From: Rheum nobile
Taxonomy: Eukaryota; Streptophyta; Magnoliopsida; Caryophyllales; Polygonaceae
Reading direction: 5' to 3'
NCBI GenBank assembly: GCA_027886185.1
Contig: WOAB01000093.1
Span: 6,944,001 to 7,008,000, forward strand
Length of the DNA stretch: 64,000 nt
Shown: piece by piece, positions 1 to 10,586 of the stretch
Layout of the letters: every line of letters starts with the position of its first letter
Numbering within the stretch: the stretch's first letter is position 1
Notes under the pieces: model-generated
What the model saw: the letters and a program-made list of their open reading frames with translations, nothing else
Databases searched by the model: none
Told to the model about the DNA's origin: nothing
Program-made: the position numbers and the translations under genes

Positions 1-1295
1 AGCCTTCACTGAACAGCAACACACTTGATTGTGCCGAATCGGACGGATGACACCAGCCAACCATGCAAGGAATATAACGGTTGGTTAGTCTAAATGAATA
101 GACTAGCAAGGGCACAAAGCAGAGTGGTTCGAAGCAGTCGCATTAGGTTAGACTCATCGTCCCTCGAATAATAACCGAGTACGCTAGTCAACCATCATAC
201 TCCTACTGGAATATCAAAAGGTATGCACAAGAGAAGATTCTGGAGACCAAGTCTCACAGCAATCAATCCCAAAAAGAAGACTCCAAAATGAAATGAGCCT
301 TATAGGAAACATGATAACAAATGTTGGAAAACATAACCAAACACACACAACCACATCACACAAGTATCGCATACGAGCGATTTACAACTAAGACGAGCTT
401 TTCCTAGCTGCACTAGCGCCTAGCTGCACTACTCGCCAAACATTTTAAATAAGTGCTTACTCATACGGCACTTTAATAATATGGTCAAGGCATTTTCATT
501 ATGTGCATACTCATGGCACGTATCTTATTTAAATGACCACACACCACATCACGTTACAAGCTTTTACATACATGTCCGCCACTCGCGAAACACATATCGA
601 ACCGGGTTGTGACACCTGCAGAGTGCACCACTTCTTACTCCACTCGAGTATAGAAGTTAGTCATGACTCACCAATTTATTATAAAGAGACGACAGGACCT
701 CCATCCATTGTCCCTACGAATACTCGTGCTAACTACACAGTTAAACACACAAACACACCACACAGAGCCATCACGGCCCCACCTGCACAACTATCCATAT
801 CTATGCCCACCTGGCAAACACCCTAGATTTAATAATCTAAACACACACAATAAGTCACATCAAAGTCCCTTACGGCCTTCACCTGCACAAATCTAGAATA
901 GACTAGCGTCGGTTCTAGCAAAATATACAACCTAGTATAATATCTTCTTTTTAATCACATAACGTTATCAAACAATTCCAACATAATTAACAATCATCCC
1001 AAATTAATTAACAACAAAACTATTGATAATTAATTGAAATATGGAATGATGAGCAAGAGCGAACCGCCACTTGCCTAAATCCGCAGAAGCTTAAGCAAAG
1101 CTTAGAGACAACGGGCTCCTGGATCTGAAACTGGAGCAAATCTTGGATAATAAATCCCTAAGAAATGGCCCATAACAAGACCCTAAGTTAGATTCAATAC
1201 ACTTATATATGAATCTAAAAGAATACAAGAAGAAATCAAAGGAAACGAGCAAAGCCCAAAGCCAAACCATAAAAACACAACTCGGACACACAATA

Positions 1296-1327
1296 CCGCG
1301 ATCGCGGCAGGTCGCGGCAGGTCGCGG
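1296..1327. repeat. GC-rich 10-bp-period array, first array of left LTR
   Basis: Starts with the palindrome CCGCGATCGCGG and continues with copies of AGGTCGCGGC at exact 10-bp spacing. The right LTR has the same array one unit shorter (5755-5776). Confidence 0.85.
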
Positions 1328-1745
1328 TTTTGTGCTGTGACAGTGGCTAGCTCGCGAGACGACAATGGAGAATTTCTTACCCAAACCGATTTGTTTGCCT
1401 TCGATTTGTCTATGGTTCGATCTCCCAACACCACAAAGCTTCACACAACACTCAAGAGCACCTTCTCAACTCAAGAGACACTCGAAATCTCCCACACACG
1501 AAGCTCCAAAACTGCTCAACAATGGTGAAAAACAGAGGAGAAACAGAGGAGGAAGAAGAAGAGCTCCTTAGCTCCGGGTTTCACCTCCTTTTATAGCCCC
1601 AATCCGACCACCTCCAAGGGAACAAGGGGACAAAGGCGAAGGGCCAGTTGGCCTGCCCAAAAATATCCCAACTGAGCCAAAACAGAGGACAAAGCTACAG
1701 TAACCGCCACGCGAGGAAGACGACACTGCTCAGCAAAAGGCATTA

Positions 1746-1807
1746 CCGCGATCGCGGCCGATCGCGTCAGGTCGCGGTTCATCGCGGTCAATCGCGGTTG
1801 ATCGCGG
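1746..1807. repeat. GC-rich 10-bp-period array, second array of left LTR
   Basis: Six consecutive blocks built on NNTCGCGGNN, beginning with CCGCGATCGCGG. The matching array in the right LTR (6215-6266) has five blocks; the missing block carries the GTCAATCGCG unit. The surrounding LTR is AT-rich or of average composition, so this CpG-dense patch stands out. Confidence 0.88.
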
Positions 1808-2069
1808 TTTCTGGCCGACTTCATTTATTCTTATCCGAACTTAGTTTGGATTAAATTTCTTAACTCCGGGTTAAATATATTCATACTTTAACGATATATT
1901 AACCCCGAAAACACCTCAACTGTATTATATAATGCTCGGAAAATTCTACAGAGCTTAGACCCCTCTTCAGAAGGTCCGAGACTCACTGAATTAAATCCGT
2001 CTAGCAAAACGGGCATAAGAAAATTTTAAAAATAATTCAAAATACCCTTAAAAATTACGGGGTGTTACA

Positions 2070-2085
2070 TTACTACCCCCTTATT
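2070..2085 (-). other. Polypurine tract of element 1
   Basis: On the minus strand this reads AAGGGGGTAGTA immediately before the 3' LTR, as expected for the plus-strand primer of an LTR retrotransposon. It fixes the direction of the element. Confidence 0.8.
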
Positions 2086-2430
2086 TTAAGTTTCGACCCC
2101 GAAACTTGCATTATCAAGGCCGACAACAAGTAGGGAAAGTATCTAAGTACACCCGTCTCAGTCTCCCAAGTAACCTCTTCGGTTTCTAACTTGGAGCACA
2201 AACTCGTACCAAAGGTACCACCTTGCTACTCAACGGTCTCAAACTTCACCCTGAATGGTAATCGAGACATCTGACAAACGCCTGGTTTAAACCAAATATT
2301 TATATTAGCAAGAATATTTACAACAAAAGTTTTACAACCTTGCTGCGTACTTAAACTTACTAACACAATTGTCCATAACAAAAGACTGGGTAACACCCAA
2401 ATCTACAACCTACCATAAAAGTAGAAAGCT
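2086..2430. other. 3' untranslated internal region of element 1
   Basis: About 345 bp between the gag stop and the polypurine tract. It contains no recognisable pol remnant. This is the place where protease to integrase would be expected in an autonomous relative. Confidence 0.6.
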
Positions 2431-3771
2431 TTAAGCAAATGGAAAATCAGATCCATCCGCCTCACGCATCACGTAAAGACGTTGACCTTGACTTCCAGAA
2501 GCTACTGGAGCCTTCCCTTTATTCTGTACAGTTGTCTGCATCGAAGGACTTGGAGCCTCAACCGGTTTATACTCAGGCCGGTTACTCTGATTAGCAGGCT
2601 CTTGCTGCAACTCCAGTCCTCTTTGCCTTCCCTGCCAACAAAACTCCTGCATGTGTCCAAACTTTCCACAGCCAAAGCATGCTTTCCTTTCCTTTTGGCA
2701 CATACTGCTCCTGTGCCCAACGGTACCACAATTGAAACATCGGATCAGACCCTGGTCCTGACCAGATCGTTGTGTCGACCCTCCTTGAGTCATCTCTGTC
2801 TTTGCCTTGCTTGACTTAGCAAGGTTAGACGGTGGCGCAGGACGTTTAAATCCGCTCGCCTGAGATTGTTCTTGCACCAACTTCTGGTGATTCCTCTTCT
2901 TGGTTGACTCCTCTAGAGTCACTTCCAGCTTGTAGGCTGCATCCACGTATTGCTCCAAAGTAGAACATCCGTGACGCACCATCAGTGGCTTAATGTCTGG
3001 ACCCATCCACTCATGGAAGTGCCAGATCTTCTGCTCCTCGCTGGTTACATCTGACCCAGCGTATTGCAACAAGTGATTGAACTTAGTCACAAGCTCAGTG
3101 ACTTTCAATCCCTCTATCTCTGGATGCATGAACTCCTTGTGCTTCTCGTCCCTCATAGCTCGGGAAAAGAAACGGTCCATCATCTTCGTCTTGAACATAG
3201 CCCAGTTCAAATCAGCTCGATCAGCCAACCCAGTGTTCTCCCACCATTCACTAGCTTCTTCTTTCAACTGAAGAGAGGCTATTTGCACTTTCTCAGCCTC
3301 GGTGCAATCCACGTTGCGGAACAACCGCTCCATGTGGGAAAACCAATGAGCAGCTCTAACTGGCTCTCCTTTGCCATCATAATGGTCAGGTCTCAAAGAG
3401 TTAATGGTCTTTAGCACTCGACCATAGTCACCTCTCTTCCTGACCGCCTCATCTTGGTGTACATAAACAACTGGCTCCTCAAATCTAGGAACCACTGGGG
3501 GAATCGGCACAGCTTGTGCCTGTGGTGCGGCAGGTTGCCTAGCCTCGGCGAGTACTTGCATCATTATCTCCCGAATAGCTGCAACAGCTGCTGCATCAAA
3601 AACTATTGGAGCATTGGCCGTAGCTTGGCCATTGCCTCCTGGATTATTCTGTGACATTGACTCGTGTTCTTCTACACGGTTCAGGTCGTCCCTTATGATT
3701 GGCCTTGGATTGCTTGGCCCAGCACCAGCGCGTATGGTATTCCTTGTATTCACCATCTGTTTACCGATCAA
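2431..3771 (-). CDS. Retrotransposon Gag polyprotein with two CCHC zinc knuckles
   Basis: A 446-aa uninterrupted frame. The likely functional start is the second methionine (MVNTRNTIRAG, about 3756), because many plant Ty3 gags begin in this style. Residues about 120-290 form the retrotransposon gag (capsid) domain, with WENTG, MDRFF and LLQYAGS blocks. The C-terminal third is Gln/Ser/Pro-rich and carries two C-x2-C-x4-H-x4-C knuckles, CFNCGTVGHRSSMC and CFGCGKFGHMQEFC. Gag packages the RNA and forms the cytoplasmic particle. The frame closes normally (LYVMREADGSDFPFA then stop) about 360 bp before the 3' LTR, with no protease after it. An open gag in a pol-less element suggests the protein is or was recently used, with pol supplied in trans. 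The lineage looks like Tekay/Del-type chromovirus gag, which I infer from general resemblance only. Confidence 0.92.
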   Translation of the reverse strand: MIGKQMVNTRNTIRAGAGPSNPRPIIRDDLNRVEEHESMSQNNPGGNGQATANAPIVFDAAAVAAIREIMMQVLAEARQPAAPQAQAVPIPPVVPRFEEPVVYVHQDEAVRKRGDYGRVLKTINSLRPDHYDGKGEPVRAAHWFSHMERLFRNVDCTEAEKVQIASLQLKEEASEWWENTGLADRADLNWAMFKTKMMDRFFSRAMRDEKHKEFMHPEIEGLKVTELVTKFNHLLQYAGSDVTSEEQKIWHFHEWMGPDIKPLMVRHGCSTLEQYVDAAYKLEVTLEESTKKRNHQKLVQEQSQASGFKRPAPPSNLAKSSKAKTEMTQGGSTQRSGQDQGLIRCFNCGTVGHRSSMCQKERKACFGCGKFGHMQEFCWQGRQRGLELQQEPANQSNRPEYKPVEAPSPSMQTTVQNKGKAPVASGSQGQRLYVMREADGSDFPFA

Positions 3772-4114
3772 ATCCCAAGTATTAATATCTTTTCCATAAT
3801 ACTTATCATGATAAAGTCACTTGGAATAGATCAACTTGGTAACGTTCCTAGATGAATACCAATCTTTGAATACTAGGTTCTACAACCTCAGCTCACGACA
3901 AGAGAACTAAAACTCGAGTCTAACTGGAGATGGCGAAACCACCTCGACTTCTTCCGAGTCTTTCAGAAGAGAACAGAACGCACCCTCAACTACGGGTGAC
4001 AAACAGAGAGTCTTAGTCTTTCTAGACACAGAAGCAACTTCCATGTCAGACTATAGAAGGCACGACTATGAACGGCTTTTTATTTGAAAAATTCAGAGCT
4101 CTTGGAAAACATTT
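3772..4114. other. 5' leader of element 1
   Basis: Non-coding stretch between the primer-binding site and the gag start on the minus strand; the packaging signal would be expected here. Nothing specific could be recognised. Confidence 0.55.
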
Positions 4115-4128
4115 TAGCTCTGATACCA
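4115..4128 (-). other. Primer-binding site (initiator tRNA-Met) of element 1
   Basis: The minus strand reads TGGTATCAGAGCTA, the standard complement of the 3' end of plant initiator tRNA-Met. It is separated from the 5' LTR (4133) by four bases. Confidence 0.92.
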
Positions 4129-4132
4129 TTTC

Positions 4133-6528
4133 TGTAACACCCCCAAATTTAACCCCATTTGGAAGCGCTACTGCCGATGACCCCGGGCGAAAACCCCGAA
4201 GTCACCCCAGGCTTTTTCGACGTCATAACTGACTTAAAACACAGTTACAATACTAAAATCGTAACTTTTATTAAACCACATGGTCGCGGAATTACACGAT
4301 TCCTAAAACGACCCAAATACATCATCAATACAAAAATCAGAATTTACAACGGAAGACTTATAAACAAAATACAAAATAGCACAGCGGAAATCGTTTTAAA
4401 CACAAAGCGATAAGACAAGTTGTCGAAAACAAAACACCGTTCATCTTCATAGTCGCTCTAGCCTTCACTGAACAGCAACACACCTGATTATGCTGAATCG
4501 GACGGATGACACCAGCCAACCATGCAAGGAATATAACGGTTGGTTAGTCTAAATGAATAGACTAGCAAGGGCACAAAGCAGAGTGGTTCGAAGCAGTCGC
4601 ATTAGGTTAGACTCATCGTCCCTCGAATAATAACCGAGTACGCTAGTCAACCATCATACTCCTACTGGAATATCAAAAGGTATGCACAAGAGAAGATTCT
4701 GGAGACCAAGTCTCACAGCAATCAATCCCAAAAAGAAGACTCCAAAATGAAATGAGCCTTATAGGAAACATGATAACAAATGTTGGAAAACATAACCAAA
4801 CACACACAACCACATCACACAAGTATCGCATACGAGCGATTTACAACTAAGACGAGCTTTTCCTAGCTACACTAGCGCCTAGCTGCACTACTCGCCAAAC
4901 ATTTTAAATAAGTGCTTACTCATACGGCACTTTAATAATATGGTCAAGGCATTTTCATTATGTGCATACTCATGGCACGTATCTTATTTAAATGACCACA
5001 CACCACATCACGTTACAAGCTTTTACATACATGTCCGCCACTCGCGAAACACATATCGAACCGGGTTGTGACACCTGCAGAGTGCACCACTTCTTACTCC
5101 ACTCGAGTATAGAAGTTAGTCATGACTCACCAATTTATTATAAAGAGACGACAGGACCTCCATCCATTGTCCCTACGAATACTCGTGCTAACTACACAGT
5201 TAAACACACAAACACACCACACAGAGCCATCACGGCCCCACCTGCACAACTATCCATATCTATGCCCACCTGGCAAACACCCTAGATTTAATAATCTAAA
5301 CACACACAATAAGTCACATCAAAGTCCCTTACGGCCTTCACCTGCACAAATCTAGAATAGACTAGCGTCGGTTCTAGCAAAATATACAACCTAGTATAAT
5401 ATCTTCTTTTTAATCACATAACGTTATCAAACAATTCCAACATAATTAACAATCATCCCAAATTAATTAACAACAAAACTATTGATAATTAATTGAAATA
5501 TGGAATGATGAGCAAGAGCGAACCGCCACTTGCCTAAATCCGCAGAAGCTTAAGCAAAGCTTAGAGACAACGGGCTCCTGGATCTGAAACTGGAGCAAAT
5601 CTTGGATAATAAATCCCTAAGAAATGGCCCATAACAAGACCCTAAGTTAGATTCAATACACTTATATATGAATCTAAAAGAATACAAGAAGAAATCAAAG
5701 GAAACGAGCAAAGCCCAAAGCCAAACCACAAAAACACAACTCGGACACACAATACCGCGATCGCGGCAGGTCGCGGTTTTGTGCTGTGACAGTGGCTAGC
5801 TCGCGAGACGACAATGGAGAATTTCTTACCCAAACCGATTTGTTTGCCTTCGATTTGTCTATGGTTCGATCTCCCAACACCACAAAGCTTCACACAACAC
5901 TCAAGAGCACCTTCTCAACTCAAGAGACACTCGAAATCTCCCACACACGAAGCTCCAAAACTGCTCAACAATGGTGAAAAACAGAGGAGAAACAGAGGAG
6001 GAAGAAGAAGGAAGAAGAAGGAAGAAGAAGAGCTCCTTAGCTCCGGGTTTCACCTCCTTTTATAGCCCCAATCCGACCACCTCCAAGGGAACAAGGGGAC
6101 AAAGGCGAAGGGCCAGTTGGCATGCCCAAAAATATCCCAACTGAGCCAAAACAGAGGACAAAGCTACAGTAACCGCCACGCGAGGAAGACGACACTGCTC
6201 AGCAAAAGGCATTACCGCGATCGCGGCCGATCGCGTCAGGTCGCGGTTCATCGCGGTTGATCGCGGTTTCTGGCCGACTTCATTTATTCTTATCCGAACT
6301 TAGTTTGGATTAAATTTCTTAACTCCGGGTTAAATATATTCATACTTTAACGATATATTAACCCCGAAAACACCTCAACTGTATTATATAATGCTCGGAA
6401 AATTCTACAGAGCTTAGACCCCTCTTCAGAAGGTCCGAGACTCACTGAATTAAATCCGTCTAGCAAAACGGGCATAAGAAAATTTTAAAAATAATTCAAA
6501 ATACCCTTAAAAATTACGGGGTGTTACA
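4133..6528 (-). repeat. 5' LTR of element 1 (right copy, complete, 2396 bp)
   Basis: Starts TGTAACACCCCC and ends GGGGTGTTACA. It carries GC-rich 10-bp arrays at 5755-5776 and 6215-6266 and a GAAGAAGAAG expansion near 6000-6030. The length is unusual beside the 2.06-kb internal region. The five bases following it are ATTAC; the partner duplication is outside the window. Confidence 0.93.
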
Positions 6529-6702
6529 ATTACAGTACTTCATCATCAAATTCTCCATTTGCTTCACCTCTCCCTTTTTAATCTTGCACTTCCATCCAGT
6601 TAATCCATTGCCAAAATACGACCCCATGTGTACGATTGCAAATACACCACAATCAACTTTGTTAGTTTTATCCCTCCATTCCATTTCACACAGATTTAAC
6701 AC
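6529..6702 (-). pseudogene. Ulp1/SENP-like cysteine protease C-terminal fragment
   Basis: The minus-strand frame from 6702 contains NKVDCGVFAIVHMGSYFG, which fits the end of the C48 (Ulp1) fold. The Cys in the D-C-G triplet is the family's catalytic nucleophile, and the downstream W-x-C and KKGEVKQMENLMMKY parts match its last helix. The frame is cut at 6529, exactly where the LTR of element 1 begins, so the element inserted into this sequence. Ulp1-like domains are common passengers of plant Mutator-like elements as well as host SUMO proteases. I cannot tell which source applies because the rest is outside the window or lost. Confidence 0.6.
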
Positions 6703-6874
6703 ATGTACACATAGTTAATTATCAAAGAATACATTAGTCACAGTCTATCCCCAAATAGGTCATCTACTGCAAATGCATGTTCTTGTTAATGCACCTATAG
6801 TCAAATGTTCAAGCAAATACTTATATTGTGCACAAATAGAGCATCTGCCACAAACAGTAAGTTATACAAGAGTT

Positions 6875-7262
6875 GAAGCACACATAGTCTATTATATATG
6901 CACATACACCTTTATGTTTATGCACAAACAATAAATTATCCAAGCACACACTTATTCATGCATAAAACAATTACTATTGTAAGCACAATACACAGATTGA
7001 CTATTTGAAGCACATGTAGTTGATTATATATGCACATACACGCTTATGTTTATGCACACACATTAAATTATCCAAGCACACACCTATTTATGCACAAATC
7101 AATTACTATTTTAAGCAAAATATACGATTTATCATTTTGAAGCACACATAGTTGATTATATATGCACATACAAGTTTATGCACAAACATTAAATTATCCA
7201 AGCATGCACCTATTTATGCACAAACCAGTTACTATTTTAAGCACAATACACAAAGATTGTAT
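6875..7262. repeat. Tandem array, about 3 x 132 bp
   Basis: Copies begin with GAAGCACA at 6875, 7007 and 7139, a spacing of exactly 132 bp. The third copy is shortened by loss of the CGCTTATGTTTATGCA part. The units are rich in TATGCACA words. Related but less regular sequence extends back to about 6740. Confidence 0.85.
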
Positions 7263-7604
7263 GTTATAGCACGTGTATTCTCATATCTACTGTTTTTATT
7301 CATCAAGGACATCAATCATACACTAAACAAACATTTTTTTACTATCAAAATGCTTAATCGTTTGTATCAACGCATAGAAACTGCTTTTCATTCACAAAAA
7401 AGACTACTTATAAGCATCTTAAACTCTCTAAAGATGAATTGTCATAATTGATGCACATTTTTTTTCGTTTTCTATGCTTTGTATTAATTGTATATAATCG
7501 AACATGCACTTTTTTCATTATCATAACATATTTGAATGATCTAGACATGCATTCATCAAAATAGTAGGATCGTGTTTAAGGTGTGCAGAACAAAAGTTAA
7601 TCAG

Positions 7605-7931
7605 TCAAACCCTAGGCTTTTTGATGATTGTTGATTCACAATCGTTTGAGAGAAGTGCATATACCTTGTACTTGTTGTTCGTTTGATTTCTCCATCGCAG
7701 TTTGTTATGAGTTGAGGATCTTTGTGATGTAGATCTCTCGCAGAAATTTCGGTCCAAAATCGCCCTTCGATTGTCTTCTTCGTGAAGGGACGTTTCTTCT
7801 TCCCGAACATTTTTTCGCTCTAAACGGGCGCGTGGCTTTAGTTGCGGATGCTTGTTGGGATTTTTTGGCTTCCAGTCCAAAAAAGCATCACCGTGTAAAT
7901 GTTGACATGGATGATTGTGATCCATTCTCAC
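7605..7931 (-). other. Unidentified open frame of 108 codons
   Basis: Minus-strand frame with a basic, Lys/Arg/Asn/His-rich translation and no family motif I recognise. A second overlapping frame (7601-7810) is equally open, so coding is doubtful. The GC-rich segment just beyond its start (about 7925-7965, with GGGGCGGCC and CAGATCAGGACCCA) resembles the terminus of a DNA transposon, but no partner terminus was found. Confidence 0.15.
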
Positions 7932-8212
7932 TTTACACGGGGCGGCCTTTTACACCAGATCAGGACCCATTTTATAATTAGTGATATTAATTAAAATATG
8001 GGTTTGGGTAATAAACAGAAAATAATTGGCGCAAGTTGAGAGGGTTTGGCAGCTTGTAATCATGCAAATTGCTGCAGATACTTTGAGGTTGAGTTGGAAG
8101 AACAATTTCCGGAATTAGCCGGGTCAATACAACTTAGTATACAAGTGAAGTTCATTCCTCCCCAAAACGGAAATATAAATATGATGTGCTAGGTAGTGTT
8201 GCTCAAAATGAT

Positions 8213-8460
8213 ACTACCTCCATTCATCTATACTTATCATTTTAGTTTTTTTTTTTTAATCTTATTCATAAGTAAATTTTTTTATATTTAGGTTAAAAAA
8301 TCAATTTTATCGTGAAGATATATATTAAATTTGGACTATTTTGATTCTCAATATAATAAATTAATATTTAATTGAGGACATCAATTTTGATACACTTTAA
8401 AAAATCTTTAATATGTGTGTTCAATCCTAAAATTAAAAATAAAAGTGAACGAAGTGAATA
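8213..8460. mobile_element. Possible degenerate Stowaway-like MITE
   Basis: Begins CTACCTCCATTCATCTATA and ends with AAAAGTGAACGAAGTGAATA. The two ends are imperfect inverted relatives of the CTCCCTCCGTTCACTTTTA terminus seen clearly at 29381 and 32240. The interior is very AT-rich. The TIR match is weak and no clean TA duplication can be assigned. Confidence 0.35.
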
Positions 8461-9278
8461 ATATATATAAATTAGAAGTTGGTCTTGTGGTTACGGTGTT
8501 ATGCCTATGTTAGAGATTCAAGTTTGATTTCTCTTATGATATGAACTATAGCCTGTTCCACAAATGACTACATACTATTTAGTCCGAATGTACGTAGAGT
8601 GACTCTAATTAATTAATCGAGTCGGGTTAGGACTAGTAAATATTGATATGGAGTATGAGTAAGACGTTATAGGTTGGGTAGCTCCAATATTTAGTATATT
8701 AATCTAAAGTATTCTTTCGGAGAGACTATTGATTTCTTAATCTAAAAATAGATTATTTTATTAGCACATTTACCAATTTATTCAATAAATATGCATCTTC
8801 GTTGAGTAAAGTATTAAACATTCTTAAAATGATCATTTAAAAAACATATATGGGATCAGTTGCGAACTTATCTTATTGTGAAAAATACGGAACAATTCCT
8901 AGTTCATCCAATGGCCATCATCAAACACGTGCCCTTTAATTTTCTTTTTATTTACATGTGTTTTTCTACCGATAATTTGCGGTATTTCAAGAGCTTTTAT
9001 CCCAAATGTCCACTGTGATTTTTCAAAAATTTCTTCTGCGTTGGTGAATTTTGAGTTTGTCATTGTAGTTAGCTGATCATGTCGGTCGTGTTCATTTTAT
9101 TTTTTCTTCATCAATACGTCATAGTCATTTTCGTCCTAGTCTATATCCTTGGCCTCATCATTTCGTGTTGTTTGATTTTTTTTTGTAAGCTTTATTTTTT
9201 CTATGTGGATGGATGATTTAGGCTAGTGTTTTGAGTACACATTCAATTTCTTATCATTTGATTCCACTTTTGGTGATG
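8461..9278. other. AT-rich intergenic DNA
   Basis: I see no coding frame or recognisable element between the MITE-like sequence and the target duplication of element A. Confidence 0.5.
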
Positions 9279-9283
9279 ATTTT
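9279..9283. repeat. Target site duplication ATTTT, left of element A
   Basis: The same five bases occur at 16105-16109, directly after the right LTR. Five bases is the usual Ty3/gypsy duplication length. Confidence 0.85.
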
Positions 9284-10573
9284 TGATAGGTTTAAAGTCG
9301 TGTGCCTAATCAAAGAAATCCTAATATACCTACTAAACAGAGTATAACAAGCAAATCAGGGTCGAACCCAAGGAAATCAGGTTATCTATTCATGTGTTTC
9401 TCAAGTCACTAATTAGGAACTAGGGGGGTTTTGTATCGGTTTCTTAGTGACCAAGTAACAAGTAAACAAGTTCGCAAGTAAAGGTTGTGAATATGATGGG
9501 GAAAAGCGTCACACCTGACAAAGATCCACACAACAAGAGATATGGTTGATCACTGAATTCTATTAGTCTCAAGTTCTTATCTTTCCTATAGTTGTCCTTA
9601 TCCCGATCTTAGGTAACTATTAGTTCTACCAACCCTAATAGTACTTATTACTAAATCAAATCCGAAAATCTTCAAGACTCAACAAAGCAATAGCATTCAA
9701 CCAAGGATTCAACAAGATACATGCAATAGAAACAACCCGTTACTATAAGCATGCAATCAACTCTCTCTCACGATGAACACTCGCAACCCGCTTATGTAAA
9801 TCGTGTTTGCTACTAGATATGCAACCCGAACCCGGAATCACAAGTCCTAGCTATATGGATAATATCAATAAACCTAGGTAATCAGTCTAGATAAACCAAT
9901 AAGATTCAATAAACATTCAAGCGTAAGAGAATTAATACAACTAGATAGAAAAACGAACAAGAGTAGAAAACTCACAACCAATCAATTGTTGGCTTCAAAC
10001 TGTCAAGTACAACAATGGAGGTTTAGTTCTCCATTAGGGTTTGTGAGAGAAAAACGATGAAAGGTGGCAACTAGGGTCTACTAAGTCTTCTAAAATAGTC
10101 TTAAATACTAGGACAAATACTTAAGAATAAAATAAAAGGAAATAATAATCCTAAAATAAAGTCTCGGAAAATAAAATAAAAACGAAATAAACTTGGAAAT
10201 AAATCTCGTCAGCGCATCGCCACCGCGGGGTGCGGTGGCATTCATGCCGCGGGGTGCGGCAGTCTTTTAGTGTCCAGACGCCAACTCTCTGGTCTCTCTC
10301 CGCAGGTGCGGTCATCTTCCCACCGCGGGGTGCGGTGGTCTTCAGTCTTGACTTCTCGCTTCTGCTTCCTCCTTGCTTGCCTCGCACCGCTCCTCAACTC
10401 ATCTCTTCACTTCCTTGGCGTCTCCTATGATATCCAAAACAGCTCAAACACCTCCAAAAACACCAAACTTCGCCCCCAAACGCCATGCACATGAATGTAT
10501 CTAAATCTACCCGAATGGCACCAATAAACCCTCTAATAACTCTCAGTTAAGCCCTACAAAGTAGTGCTTATCA
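9284..10573 (-). repeat. 3' LTR of element A (1290 bp)
   Basis: Near-identical to 14814-16104. It contains GC-rich hairpin modules at 10219-10239 (8-bp stem), 10245-10261 (6-bp stem) and 10320-10338 (7-bp stem), each with the loop GGGGT. A run of six G lies at 9423-9428. Confidence 0.93.
10219..10338. repeat. Cluster of GC-rich hairpin modules in LTR of A
   Basis: Module 1 has arms GCCACCGC/GCGGTGGC, module 2 has TGCCGC/GCGGCA and the last has CCACCGC/GCGGTGG, all around GGGGT. A weaker, degraded copy lies near 10299-10312. The same cluster recurs in the other LTR at about 15751-15869, where the first copy carries a C-to-T change in one arm. Confidence 0.85.
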
Positions 10574-10586
10574 AACTCCCCCATGC
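10574..10586 (-). other. Polypurine tract of element A
   Basis: The minus strand reads CATGGGGGAGTT immediately before the 3' LTR. The same motif adjoins the shared LTR of element C at 57437. Confidence 0.75.

Larger units (their letters stand above)
1..2069 (-). repeat. 3' LTR of element 1 (left copy, truncated by window edge)
   Basis: Matches 4461-6528 almost base for base and ends GGGGTGTTACA at 2069. About 330 bp of the outer part lies before the window. Differences from the right LTR are scattered substitutions, one extra 10-bp unit in each of two GC-rich arrays (1296-1327 and 1746-1807), and absence of an 18-bp GAAGAAGAAG-type expansion found near 6005-6030. Open frames inside it are present in both LTRs and show no protein-family features, so I treat them as non-coding. 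Confidence 0.92.
1..6528 (-). mobile_element. Gag-only LTR retrotransposon (TR-GAG type), element 1
   Basis: Two long direct repeats (1-2069, cut by the window edge, and 4133-6528) flank only about 2.06 kb of internal DNA. The LTR ends are TGTAACACCCC and GGGGTGTTACA, an 11-bp inverted terminus. A primer-binding site complementary to initiator tRNA-Met lies beside the right LTR and a purine tract lies beside the left LTR, so the element reads on the minus strand. The only coding region is a 446-aa gag with two zinc knuckles. No protease, reverse transcriptase, RNase H or integrase is present and there is no space for them. It is therefore non-autonomous, matching the published TR-GAG class. 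Apart from repeat-unit indels the two LTRs look nearly identical, which suggests a fairly recent insertion. The left target duplication lies outside the window. Confidence 0.93.

Noticed and set aside
533..826. A 97-codon frame present identically at 533-826 and 4992-5285
   Set aside because: The two copies are identical because they lie in the two LTRs of one element. The translation is low-complexity Thr/His-rich and overlaps another open frame.
1296..1327. Bacterial-type restriction-modification target cluster or contaminating high-GC DNA
   Set aside because: The GCGATCGC palindromes are embedded in LTRs and coding frames of plant retroelements and recur in several of them, so contamination does not explain them.
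6875..7262. CRISPR-like regular repeat array
   Set aside because: Units are 132 bp, contiguous, without unique spacers, and in a plant nuclear context.
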